From Pseudomonadota bacterium (GTDB lineage: Bacteria > Pseudomonadota > Alphaproteobacteria > Micropepsales > Micropepsaceae): a DNA stretch of 5,779 nucleotides. The stretch is taken from contig JAEZBK010000057.1 of the NCBI GenBank assembly GCA_023427355.1, positions 1-5,779 of the forward strand. The letters run 5' to 3'. Below are positions 1-4,972 of the stretch, piece by piece. A program made the position numbers and the translations under genes. Position 1 is the first letter of the stretch; every line of letters begins with the position of its first letter. The notes under the pieces are model-generated. The model searched no databases. It saw only the letters and a list, made by a program, of their open reading frames with translations, and was not told the origin of the DNA.

Positions 1-177
1 ACCCACGGCAGCAGCGGCGCTGACGGCGGCGCGGCTGACGCGCAGGCGCGCGCCATTATGCTCGATCTCGATCTCGGTCAGGCCGGTCTCGTTCAACAGG
101 GCGGACAGTTCGCGGATCGCATCCGCATCCACGCCGGGCTTTGCGGGCGTCTTGCCCTTGGGATCGTCTTTGCTCAT
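1..177 (-). CDS. accB: Biotin carboxyl carrier protein of acetyl-CoA carboxylase, N-terminal part (runs off window)
   Basis: AccB carries the biotin that AccC carboxylates and that the carboxyltransferase uses to make malonyl-CoA, the first step of fatty acid synthesis in the cytoplasm. Only the first 59 codons are here, and the biotinylated C-terminal domain lies beyond position 1. The visible part begins [11 protein letters not shown]. Residues about 18-49 then give the typical BCCP N-terminal helix-turn and strand pattern ([19 protein letters not shown], then RLRVSR), followed by the start of an Ala-rich linker ([10 protein letters not shown]). The start is the ATG at 177-175, which overlaps the aroQ stop as ATGA, so translation is probably coupled. 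An AAGG ten bases upstream (191-188), inside the end of aroQ, could act as ribosome binding site. The aroQ-accB order is common in proteobacteria and supports the call; accC would be expected next. The family match is from memory. Confidence 0.88.
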   Translation of the reverse strand, partial: MSKDDPKGKTPAKPGVDADAIRELSALLNETGLTEIEIEHNGARLRVSRAAVSAAAAVG

Positions 178-647
178 TTTTTCTTGGCCTTGAGAATGTC
201 TGCGATGGCGTCCATGGCGCGCAGGTAACCCTGCGCACCCAGCCCCATAATGACGCCGGTGGCGGCTTTGGAGACCCAGGAATGGTGGCGGAAGCGTTCG
301 CGCTTCGCCAGGTTGGAAAGATGCACCTCGATGATCGGGTTGGTGCAGGCGCTCAGGGCGTCCAGCAGAGCCACCGAAGTGTGGCTGTAGGCGCCCGGAT
401 TGATGACGATGCCGCTGGCATGGGTGCGCGCCTCCTGGATCCAGTCCACCAGTTCGCCTTCATGGTTGGACTGGCGGAAGACCACGGCCAGGCCATGGTC
501 CTTGCCCTGGGCGGCGCACATCTGCCCGATCTGGGCCAAGGTGGTGCGGCCGTAAATCTCCGGCTCCCGCTCCCCCAGCAGATTGAGGTTGGGGCCGTTG
601 AGAATGTAAATCGGCAAATTCTTGTTTTCTTTGGCTTTTTTAGCCAT
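174..647 (-). CDS. aroQ: Type II 3-dehydroquinate dehydratase
   Basis: AroQ dehydrates 3-dehydroquinate to 3-dehydroshikimate, the third step of the shikimate pathway, and in this family works as a cytoplasmic dodecamer. The protein has 157 residues, a normal length with a short Lys-rich N-terminal extension. The signature [19 protein letters not shown] spans residues 15-33 and contains the lid Arg27 and catalytic Tyr32. Asn83 and His89 sit in [10 protein letters not shown], His109 in EVHLSN, and Arg116 and Arg120 follow. These keep a constant offset of eight from the active-site residues I recall for the Mycobacterium tuberculosis enzyme (Arg19, Tyr24, Asn75, His81, Arg108, Arg112). All expected active-site residues are therefore present. 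It is the first gene of an operon with accB, which overlaps its stop by 4 bp. The ATG at 647-645 is chosen because the signature begins soon after it. Only a weak AGG lies upstream. Confidence 0.97.
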   Translation of the reverse strand: MAKKAKENKNLPIYILNGPNLNLLGEREPEIYGRTTLAQIGQMCAAQGKDHGLAVVFRQSNHEGELVDWIQEARTHASGIVINPGAYSHTSVALLDALSACTNPIIEVHLSNLAKRERFRHHSWVSKAATGVIMGLGAQGYLRAMDAIADILKAKKK

Positions 648-726
648 AACCGGTGCCTGTTCGGAAGCGATTCAAGCCTTATAATCGTATCCCTCGCGGA
701 ACGGAAATCCTGCTTTTAGGCCCCTC
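648..726. promoter_or_regulatory. Divergent promoter region between aroQ-accB and thiSG
   Basis: This 79-bp gap separates two divergently read genes and must hold both promoters unless transcription starts inside a gene. On the plus strand there is a perfect TATAAT at 680-685, about 42 bases before the thiSG ATG. Its -35 region (around 657-662, CTGTTC) is poor. On the minus strand the overlapping TATAAG (683-678) could serve aroQ, again with only a weak -35 about 17-18 bp upstream. The two -10 candidates share the TTATAA core. A start site near 692 would leave a leader of about 35 bases for thiSG, too short for a TPP riboswitch, and none of the conserved THI-box motifs (for example CTGAGA) is present. 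Confidence 0.5.
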
Positions 727-1725
727 ATGTCCCTTAATGTCACCCTGAACGGCGAAGCCCGCCAACTGCCCGGTCCCACCAGCATCACCGGGATGCTCGC
801 CGGCCTGGGGCTGGACCCCGCCAAGATCGCGGTGGAACGCAACCTCGCCATCGTGCCGCGCTCGACATACGACAGCGTGACGGTGGAGGAGGGCGACAGG
901 TTCGAGATCGTGCATTTCATTGGCGGCGGCAACGCGCCGGTGGTTCCTCCCAGGCTGGACAAGCCGCTGGTGATCGCGGGCAAGACCTATGACTCGCGCC
1001 TGATCATCGGCACCGGCAAGTTCAAATCCTATGAAGAGAATGCCCGTGCCCTGGAAGCCAGTGGCGCGCAGATGGTGACGGTGGCGGTGCGCCGCGTGAA
1101 CCTCACCGACAAGAACCAGCCGATGCTGATCGACTTCATCGACCCGAAGAAATACACCTTCCTGCCCAACACCGCCGGTTGCTACACGGGCGAGGATGCG
1201 GTGCGCACCCTGCGCCTGGCACGCGAGGCGGGCGGCTGGACCCTGGTCAAGCTGGAAGTGCTGGGCGAGAAGAAGCTGCTCTATCCCGACATGCTGGAAA
1301 CGTTGCGCGCCACCGAGATGCTGGCCAAGGATGGCTTCCAGGTCATGGTCTATTGCAGCGACGATCCCCTGATGGCCAAGCGTCTGGAAGACATGGGTGC
1401 GGTGGCGATCATGCCGCTGGCCTCGCCCATCGGTTCGGGCATGGGGCTGACCGCGACGGTGAACATCCGCATGATTATCGAGGACGCCAAGGTGCCGGTG
1501 ATCGTGGATGCGGGCATCGGCACGGCCTCGGATGCGGCTGTGGCGATGGAGCTTGGCTGCGACGCGGTGATCTCCAACACGGCAATAGCCCACGCGCAGG
1601 ACCCGGTGCAGATGGCCCGCGCGATGAAACTGTCGGTGGAAGCCGGGCGTCTGGCCTGGCTCGCGGGCCGCATGCCGAAAAAGGCTTATGCGGACCCGTC
1701 TTCGCCGCTCACCGGCCTGATCTGA
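727..1725 (+). CDS. thiSG: Fused sulfur carrier protein ThiS / thiazole synthase ThiG
   Basis: ThiG condenses 1-deoxy-D-xylulose 5-phosphate, dehydroglycine and sulfur from ThiS thiocarboxylate into the thiazole phosphate of thiamine. Here both proteins are one 332-residue chain. Residues 1-68 are ThiS: a ubiquitin-like fold ending [10 protein letters not shown], with the hallmark glycines at 66-68. A short Pro-rich linker follows ([12 protein letters not shown], 69-80). Residues about 81-332 are full-length ThiG, with [14 protein letters not shown] (91-104), the presumed Schiff-base Lys175 in [23 protein letters not shown] (230-241) and the phosphate-binding [11 protein letters not shown] (261-271). 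Reading frame is continuous across the junction, so this is a true fusion, a form known from some proteobacteria. The ATG at 727 fits the first ThiS strand; the ribosome site is weak (AGG at 718-720). No thiamine riboswitch is seen, and no other thi gene is in the window. Confidence 0.95.
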   Translation: MSLNVTLNGEARQLPGPTSITGMLAGLGLDPAKIAVERNLAIVPRSTYDSVTVEEGDRFEIVHFIGGGNAPVVPPRLDKPLVIAGKTYDSRLIIGTGKFKSYEENARALEASGAQMVTVAVRRVNLTDKNQPMLIDFIDPKKYTFLPNTAGCYTGEDAVRTLRLAREAGGWTLVKLEVLGEKKLLYPDMLETLRATEMLAKDGFQVMVYCSDDPLMAKRLEDMGAVAIMPLASPIGSGMGLTATVNIRMIIEDAKVPVIVDAGIGTASDAAVAMELGCDAVISNTAIAHAQDPVQMARAMKLSVEAGRLAWLAGRMPKKAYADPSSPLTGLI

Positions 1726-1742
1726 ATTGAAAAAGCGGTTGG

Positions 1743-1771
1743 TTGACAGGGAAACAATCTTTGCCTATTTA
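1743..1771 (+). promoter_or_regulatory. Predicted promoter of the marR gene (TTGACA, 17 bp, TATTTA)
   Basis: A perfect TTGACA -35 box lies at 1743-1748. A TATTTA (3 of 6 matches) at the ideal 17-bp spacing lies at 1766-1771. A start site 6-8 bases beyond the -10 would fall at about 1777-1779, on the ATG of the MarR gene, so the mRNA would have essentially no leader. This agrees with the lack of any Shine-Dalgarno sequence before that ATG. The boxes are read from the sequence; promoter activity and start site are inferred. Confidence 0.6.
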
Positions 1772-1785
1772 GTTTCCATGGAAAC
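1750..1785. promoter_or_regulatory. Candidate MarR operators: perfect palindrome over the start codon plus an upstream partial copy
   Basis: GTTTCCATGGAAAC at 1772-1785 is a perfect 14-bp palindrome with the marR ATG at its centre, lying where RNA polymerase would start. The half-site GGAAAC recurs at 1750-1755 just after the -35 box. There it forms the left side of a looser inverted repeat (GGAAACAATCTTTGCC, 1750-1765, 10 of 16 positions symmetric). The two centres (1757.5 and 1778.5) are 21 bp apart, two helical turns, so dimers on both would lie on the same face. MarR-family dimers typically bind such palindromes over their own promoters, so autoregulation is the likely role. The upstream copy is much less certain than the downstream one. 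Confidence 0.55.
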
Positions 1786-2239
1786 CAGATTGCCTCCCGC
1801 GTCGCATCTGAAAAGCCATTTGGGATTCTGGCTGCGCTTCGTCTCCAACCATGTCAGCGGGGCCTTTGCGGCGAAGCTGGCGGCGCGGAAAATCTCGGTG
1901 CCGGAATGGGCGGCGTTGCGCGAACTGTATGGCATGGACCTGGCGCCGAGCTTGCTGGCGGAGCGGTTGAGCCTGACGCGCGGCGCCGTCACCAAGATGA
2001 CCGACCGATTGGTCCGGCGGAAGCTTGTCCGGCGGCATGCCGACGAGCGTGATGGACGGGCGCAGCGCCTGACCCTGACCGCAGCGGGCCGATCCCTGGT
2101 GCCGGAACTTTCCGTCCTGGCCGACATCAATGACGCGGCGTTCTTCGATTTCCTGTCCGATCAGGACCGGCACGCGCTGGATCGTATCTTGAAAGCGATT
2201 GTGCGCCATCACGCGCTTTCCACCATCCCCTTGCAGTGA
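1778..2239 (+). CDS. MarR-family winged-helix transcriptional regulator
   Basis: This 153-residue protein matches MarR-family repressors in length and layout. An N-terminal dimerisation helix (about 8-36) leads to SVPEWAALREL (40-50). The helix-turn-helix includes SLLAERLSLTRGAVTKMTDR (58-77), and the wing carries the family's DERDGR motif (89-94) followed by LTLTAAG. A C-terminal dimerisation helix region ends the protein. It has no cysteine, so a thiol redox sensor of the OhrR type is excluded; the ligand cannot be inferred. The ATG at 1778 is preferred over an in-frame TTG at 1727, because the TTG lies upstream of the promoter, abuts the thiSG stop and has no ribosome site. The gene appears leaderless, with a palindrome over its start codon. 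The next gene begins 11 bp after its stop, so the two are probably co-transcribed and both under this regulator. Confidence 0.92.
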   Translation: METRLPPASHLKSHLGFWLRFVSNHVSGAFAAKLAARKISVPEWAALRELYGMDLAPSLLAERLSLTRGAVTKMTDRLVRRKLVRRHADERDGRAQRLTLTAAGRSLVPELSVLADINDAAFFDFLSDQDRHALDRILKAIVRHHALSTIPLQ

Positions 2240-2250
2240 CGGAGTTTGGC

Positions 2251-2655
2251 ATGCCGCAGGATTTTCAAATGCTGGTTTCGGAATGCAGTCGCGCCTCGGA
2301 TGAGGGACGCATGGCGTTTGGCGAGGTCGTGGCCAGACTCATTGCTGCTGGTGTGGAGCGCTACCATGTCGATGTGCGGGGTGCGCGAACCTATTTCCGC
2401 CGTGACGGCTTGACAGCCAGCACGGTGGGCCCTGCTGTTGCGGCAGCGGTGGCGGACGATTTTTCCGCCGATGGCGTGGAATCCGCTGTGCGCGCCTCAC
2501 AGAAAGGCGAGATTGGCTACCGCGAATTTTGCGAACGCATAGCCGCTGCGGGCTGTCCCGGCTACATGGCGTTCCTGGATGGCCAGCGCGTCCTCTACTA
2601 TGGCCGCCAGGGTGACGCCCATGTGGAATATTTTCCGGGCGCCCGGAAACCCTGA
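2251..2655 (+). CDS. DUF1398-type small protein of unknown function
   Basis: This 134-residue soluble protein has no signal peptide or membrane segment. Its pattern resembles the DUF1398 (YbcV-like) family as I remember it: GVERYHVD (34-41), TYFRRDG (47-53), a middle segment with VESAVRASQKGEIGYREFCERI (76-97), and the C-terminal block AGCPGYMAFLDGQRVLYYGR (100-119) then GDAHVEYFPG (121-130). No catalytic residues are known to me and I assign no activity. The ATG at 2251 is chosen because a GGAG (2241-2244) lies six bases before it. An in-frame GTG at 2236, overlapping the marR stop, has no ribosome site. The gene follows marR closely and is the obvious candidate for control by it. The stop lies in one arm of a hairpin shared with the convergent dsbA-like gene. 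The E. coli relative is prophage-borne, but nothing else here is phage-like. Confidence 0.75.
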   Translation: MPQDFQMLVSECSRASDEGRMAFGEVVARLIAAGVERYHVDVRGARTYFRRDGLTASTVGPAVAAAVADDFSADGVESAVRASQKGEIGYREFCERIAAAGCPGYMAFLDGQRVLYYGRQGDAHVEYFPGARKP

Positions 2656-2665
2656 AGCGTCAGGG
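2632..2665. terminator. Adjacent palindromes at a convergent gene junction, candidate bidirectional terminator
   Basis: Two perfect inverted repeats lie side by side where two genes converge. The first is an 18-bp palindrome, TTTCCGGGCGCCCGGAAA, at 2632-2649. The second is CCCTGA-AGCG-TCAGGG at 2650-2665, a 6-bp stem with a 4-base loop, and each arm contains the TGA stop of one gene (2653-2655 plus; 2662-2660 minus). In RNA the first could fold as a 7-bp stem with a GCGC loop. No long T-run follows on either strand (CTTCTTC on plus), so it is not a textbook intrinsic terminator. The 4-bp gap between stop codons makes a termination role reasonable. Confidence 0.5.
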
Positions 2666-3412
2666 CTTCTTCGCCAACGCGGCCTGGAAACCGGCTTCGT
2701 CCATCGCACCCGGATATATCTTGCCGTTCACGATGAAGGTCGGCGTGCCGTCCAGGCCGATGGTCTTGATCAGGCCTTCCGCTTTCTTCAACGCCTCTGC
2801 GGTTTCCGGCTTGGCCATGTCGGCACGCAGGCGCGTCACGTCCACGCCCGCCTGTTTGGCGGCCGCAAACACGACCTCTTCGGACATCTTCTGGTCCTGA
2901 CCCATCAGCAGGCCATGGAAGTCCATGAATTTCTCCGGTTGGTGATGCGCCACCGCCAGCGACGCCATGGCGGCCATCACCGCCGCCTCGCCATGCAGTT
3001 GCACCAGCGGCATCTCGATGAAGGCAAAGCGGGTATCACCCTTGCGCTGTTCCATGATCTTGCGCACCGCCGGCAGCGAAGCGCGGCAGAAGGGGCAGTC
3101 ATAGTCATAGAACTCGACCATCGTGTTGGGCGCGTCCGCCGGGCCCGTCACGAAGGCGATCTTGGGATCGAAGAAGGTGTTGAGGCCCACCTTCTTGATC
3201 ATCGCGTCGTTGGCCGCGGCGGTCTGCCGGTCTTCCTGTGCCTGCGCTGCGGATGCCATCTCGTTCAGCACCTGCGGGTTGGACAGCAGATAGCTGCGAA
3301 TCTGCGGACCGTTGACCGGCATCACGCCCATGTTGGTCATGACGATGATGGCGGCCACCGCGATCATCGCGCCGCAGATTGCGGTCACCAGGGTCGAAAT
3401 GATGTTCTGCAT
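2660..3412 (-). CDS. Membrane-anchored DsbA/ScsC-like thiol-disulfide oxidoreductase
   Basis: This 250-residue protein has an uncleaved-looking N-terminal membrane segment (about 7-31) with no clear signal peptidase site. It is therefore probably tethered to the inner membrane and faces the periplasm. A helical stretch (36-72, IRSYLLSNPQVLNEMASAA) resembles the oligomerisation region of ScsC-type proteins. The thioredoxin-fold domain begins near residue 86. It carries the redox motif CPFC (106-109) in YDYDCPFCR and the cis-proline loop GTPTFIVNG (222-230, Pro224). It could make or rearrange disulfides in envelope proteins; which direction cannot be told from the sequence. The only other cysteine, Cys13, is inside the membrane segment. 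The ATG at 3412-3410 lies 14 bp after the stop of the M48 protease gene, with GGGA upstream, so the two form an operon. Related alphaproteobacterial proteins are usually annotated only as DsbA family. Confidence 0.92.
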   Translation of the reverse strand: MQNIISTLVTAICGAMIAVAAIIVMTNMGVMPVNGPQIRSYLLSNPQVLNEMASAAQAQEDRQTAAANDAMIKKVGLNTFFDPKIAFVTGPADAPNTMVEFYDYDCPFCRASLPAVRKIMEQRKGDTRFAFIEMPLVQLHGEAAVMAAMASLAVAHHQPEKFMDFHGLLMGQDQKMSEEVVFAAAKQAGVDVTRLRADMAKPETAEALKKAEGLIKTIGLDGTPTFIVNGKIYPGAMDEAGFQAALAKKP

Positions 3413-3426
3413 GTTTGCTATCCCGT

Positions 3427-4833
3427 TCAGCGCCGTCGTTGCGGCATCGCGCCCTGTGTGGCGCCTATGATGTCATTGGCCCGCTGCCAGTCCGCGCCAC
3501 CCTGGGGCAGGCCCGCACGCGCGCGCGAAGCGAATATGAATGCCTGAGAAAGATTACCGGCGTGATAATTCGACTCGGCGGTCGCAAGGTCGGCCATCTG
3601 CGGGTTTTTCATCAGGCTGTAGGCCTTGGCGGCCTGGCGCCAGGCAAACGGATCCTCGTTTTCCGCCAGCAGCGCCGCCTTCAGGTTGGTCAGCGCCTGG
3701 CTTGCCAGCGCGGCATCTTCCGTCGCCAGTTGCGCGGTGGCCAGACCCATCCGCAGTTGCGGCGCCTGGGGCTTGAGGCTCACCGACCGCTGATAGGCCG
3801 GAATGCCCAGCGCCGGCTTGGCCATCATCACGTGAATCTGCCCTAGCACTTCATAGTAATAGGGGTTGTTCGGCTCGTCCTTGATAAGGCTGTTGATCTC
3901 ATCCAGCGCCCCCTGGAGATTGGGCTGCTTCATATAAGCCATGGCGCGGGCATAGCGCGCCGCCGCTGAGGTGTTGCTGGTGGGATAATGCCGAAGCGTT
4001 TCGGCTACCGGCAGGATGAACCCCGACAGCTTGGCCTGGATCATCTGCAGCGCATGCACGCTTTGGGGCGGATCGGGCACGTCGCGATAGGGCGAGGTGT
4101 CCACGGCGGCCTGCAACGCCGAAACGCGATCCTGGCCGACGGGATGGCTGACGGCGAATTTGTTGATCCGGAACGAGGAGCGCGCCTGTTCCTGCGCGAA
4201 GCGGATGAAGGTGTTCTGCATGCCCGCCGGGCTCTGGCGCGTGGCGTTGAGCAGCTTTACCGCGATCTGATCGGCGGCGGATTCCTGTACCCGGCTGAAG
4301 GCATTGAAATCGCTCATCGCCAGCGATTGTCCCATGCCCATGATGGCGCTGCCCACCGGGCCTGCGCCCGCCAGCATCGCCGCAAGCCCCACCACCAGCG
4401 ACAGCAGCATGGGCACGCTGGCCTTTTGCATCGCATCCACCGATCGGGTCAGGTGACCGCCGGATATATGGCCGGTTTCATGCGCCAGGACGCCGATCAG
4501 TTCATTGGGCGTCTTCACCTCCAGCATCATGCCGGCGAAGATGAAGATGTCCTGCGGTTGGGTGGCGAAGGCGTTGATGGACATATCGCCCATCACGAAG
4601 ACGCGCACCATGTTGGGATCCAGGCCCGCGGCACGGGCCAGTGGCATCGTGTAGCTGCGCAGCAGCTCCTCGGTTTCGGTGTCGCGCAGCGCGAAGACGG
4701 CGTTGTTCTGGGGTTGGGCATAGGAGGGGCTGGCCGGCATCAGCGCCAGAAACGCCCCGGCGAAGCCCAGGGCGAAAATGGCCTGCCGCAGCCACGCCCT
4801 TGCGGACGCCTTCACAGGGTTGCAAAACGTCAA
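3427..4833 (-). CDS. Periplasmic M48 zinc metalloprotease with TPR repeats, BepA-like
   Basis: This 468-residue protein resembles E. coli BepA (YfgC), a periplasmic protease/chaperone of outer-membrane assembly. A Sec signal peptide occupies about residues 1-39 (basic start, hydrophobic 18-33, likely cleavage after SYA). The zinc site is HETGH at 118-122, with the third ligand probably Glu184 in SRVQESAAD. A hydrophobic insert typical of the group lies at 138-166. His230 in FAVSHPVGQDR corresponds in spacing to the BepA histidine that covers the zinc. From about 288 to 445 come roughly four TPR-like helical repeats, used in BepA for docking on the BAM complex. The length is close to BepA. The start is a TTG at 4833-4831, supported by a strong GGAGGAGAG about 8-12 bases upstream. 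A GTG at 4815 would also keep the signal peptide but lacks a ribosome site. It is first in an operon with the DsbA-like gene. The specific BepA role is inferred. Confidence 0.93.
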   Translation of the reverse strand: MTFCNPVKASARAWLRQAIFALGFAGAFLALMPASPSYAQPQNNAVFALRDTETEELLRSYTMPLARAAGLDPNMVRVFVMGDMSINAFATQPQDIFIFAGMMLEVKTPNELIGVLAHETGHISGGHLTRSVDAMQKASVPMLLSLVVGLAAMLAGAGPVGSAIMGMGQSLAMSDFNAFSRVQESAADQIAVKLLNATRQSPAGMQNTFIRFAQEQARSSFRINKFAVSHPVGQDRVSALQAAVDTSPYRDVPDPPQSVHALQMIQAKLSGFILPVAETLRHYPTSNTSAAARYARAMAYMKQPNLQGALDEINSLIKDEPNNPYYYEVLGQIHVMMAKPALGIPAYQRSVSLKPQAPQLRMGLATAQLATEDAALASQALTNLKAALLAENEDPFAWRQAAKAYSLMKNPQMADLATAESNYHAGNLSQAFIFASRARAGLPQGGADWQRANDIIGATQGAMPQRRR

Positions 4834-4841
4834 GGCTTGAT

Positions 4842-4852
4842 CTCTCCTCCCA
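4842..4852 (-). promoter_or_regulatory. Strong ribosome binding site that supports the TTG start of the M48 protease
   Basis: Read on the minus strand, the bases before the TTG at 4833 contain GGAGGAGAG, a near-complete complement to the 16S rRNA tail, ending about 8 bases before the TTG. No ATG lies at a usable distance in frame. This site decides the start choice in favour of TTG over the downstream in-frame GTG. Confidence 0.7.
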
Positions 4853-4882
4853 GCCCGCGCTTCAAGTCACCCCCGGGCGCGA

Positions 4883-4911
4883 ACCGTAGGGGTGTGCGCG
4901 GGCAAGGTCAA
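4883..4911 (-). promoter_or_regulatory. Predicted promoter of the M48 protease/dsbA-like operon
   Basis: On the minus strand TTGACC (4911-4906, 5 of 6 matches) is followed at exactly 17 bp by TACGGT (4888-4883, 3 of 6). Transcription would start near 4876, giving a leader of about 43 bases that contains the GGAGG ribosome site before the TTG start. The spacing and -35 match are good and the -10 is weak. No comparable promoter is evident on the plus strand of this 139-bp divergent region (4834-4972) for the gamma-glutamyltransferase-like gene. Confidence 0.45.
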
Positions 4912-4972
4912 TTAAGCGCTGGGCCCCGACGCCGGGTTGGGACCGGAAAAACGCAAGGATTACAGACCCATC

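Noticed and set aside
141..719. A 192-residue open frame on the plus strand, antisense to aroQ
   Set aside because: aroQ is certain from its full active site. The antisense frame matches nothing and would run through the divergent promoter region.
648..726. TPP riboswitch upstream of thiSG
   Set aside because: The gap is only 79 bp, the likely leader about 35 bases, and no THI-box motif or matching stems are present.
679..1593. A 304-residue open frame on the minus strand, antisense to thiSG
   Set aside because: Its product is rich in His, Arg, Gly and Gln with no domain, and it lies wholly opposite a clear ThiS-ThiG protein. Long open antisense frames are expected in GC-rich DNA.
1727..1777. 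TTG at 1727 as the start of the MarR gene
   Set aside because: It abuts the thiSG stop, has no ribosome site, lies upstream of the TTGACA promoter, and would add residues not needed for the family fold.
2236..2250. GTG at 2236 as the start of the DUF1398-type gene
   Set aside because: No ribosome site precedes it, while the ATG at 2251 has GGAG at a good distance.
2579..3547. A 322-residue open frame on the plus strand, antisense to the DsbA-like gene
   Set aside because: The product is a low-complexity His/Arg-rich shadow, has no ribosome site or family resemblance, and runs through the convergent terminator region.
4937..4965. Plus-strand promoter for the GGT-like gene (TTGGGA with a -10 near 4960)
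   Set aside because: The -10 candidate (TTACAG) is too poor and overlaps the presumed ribosome site region; I cannot support a promoter here.
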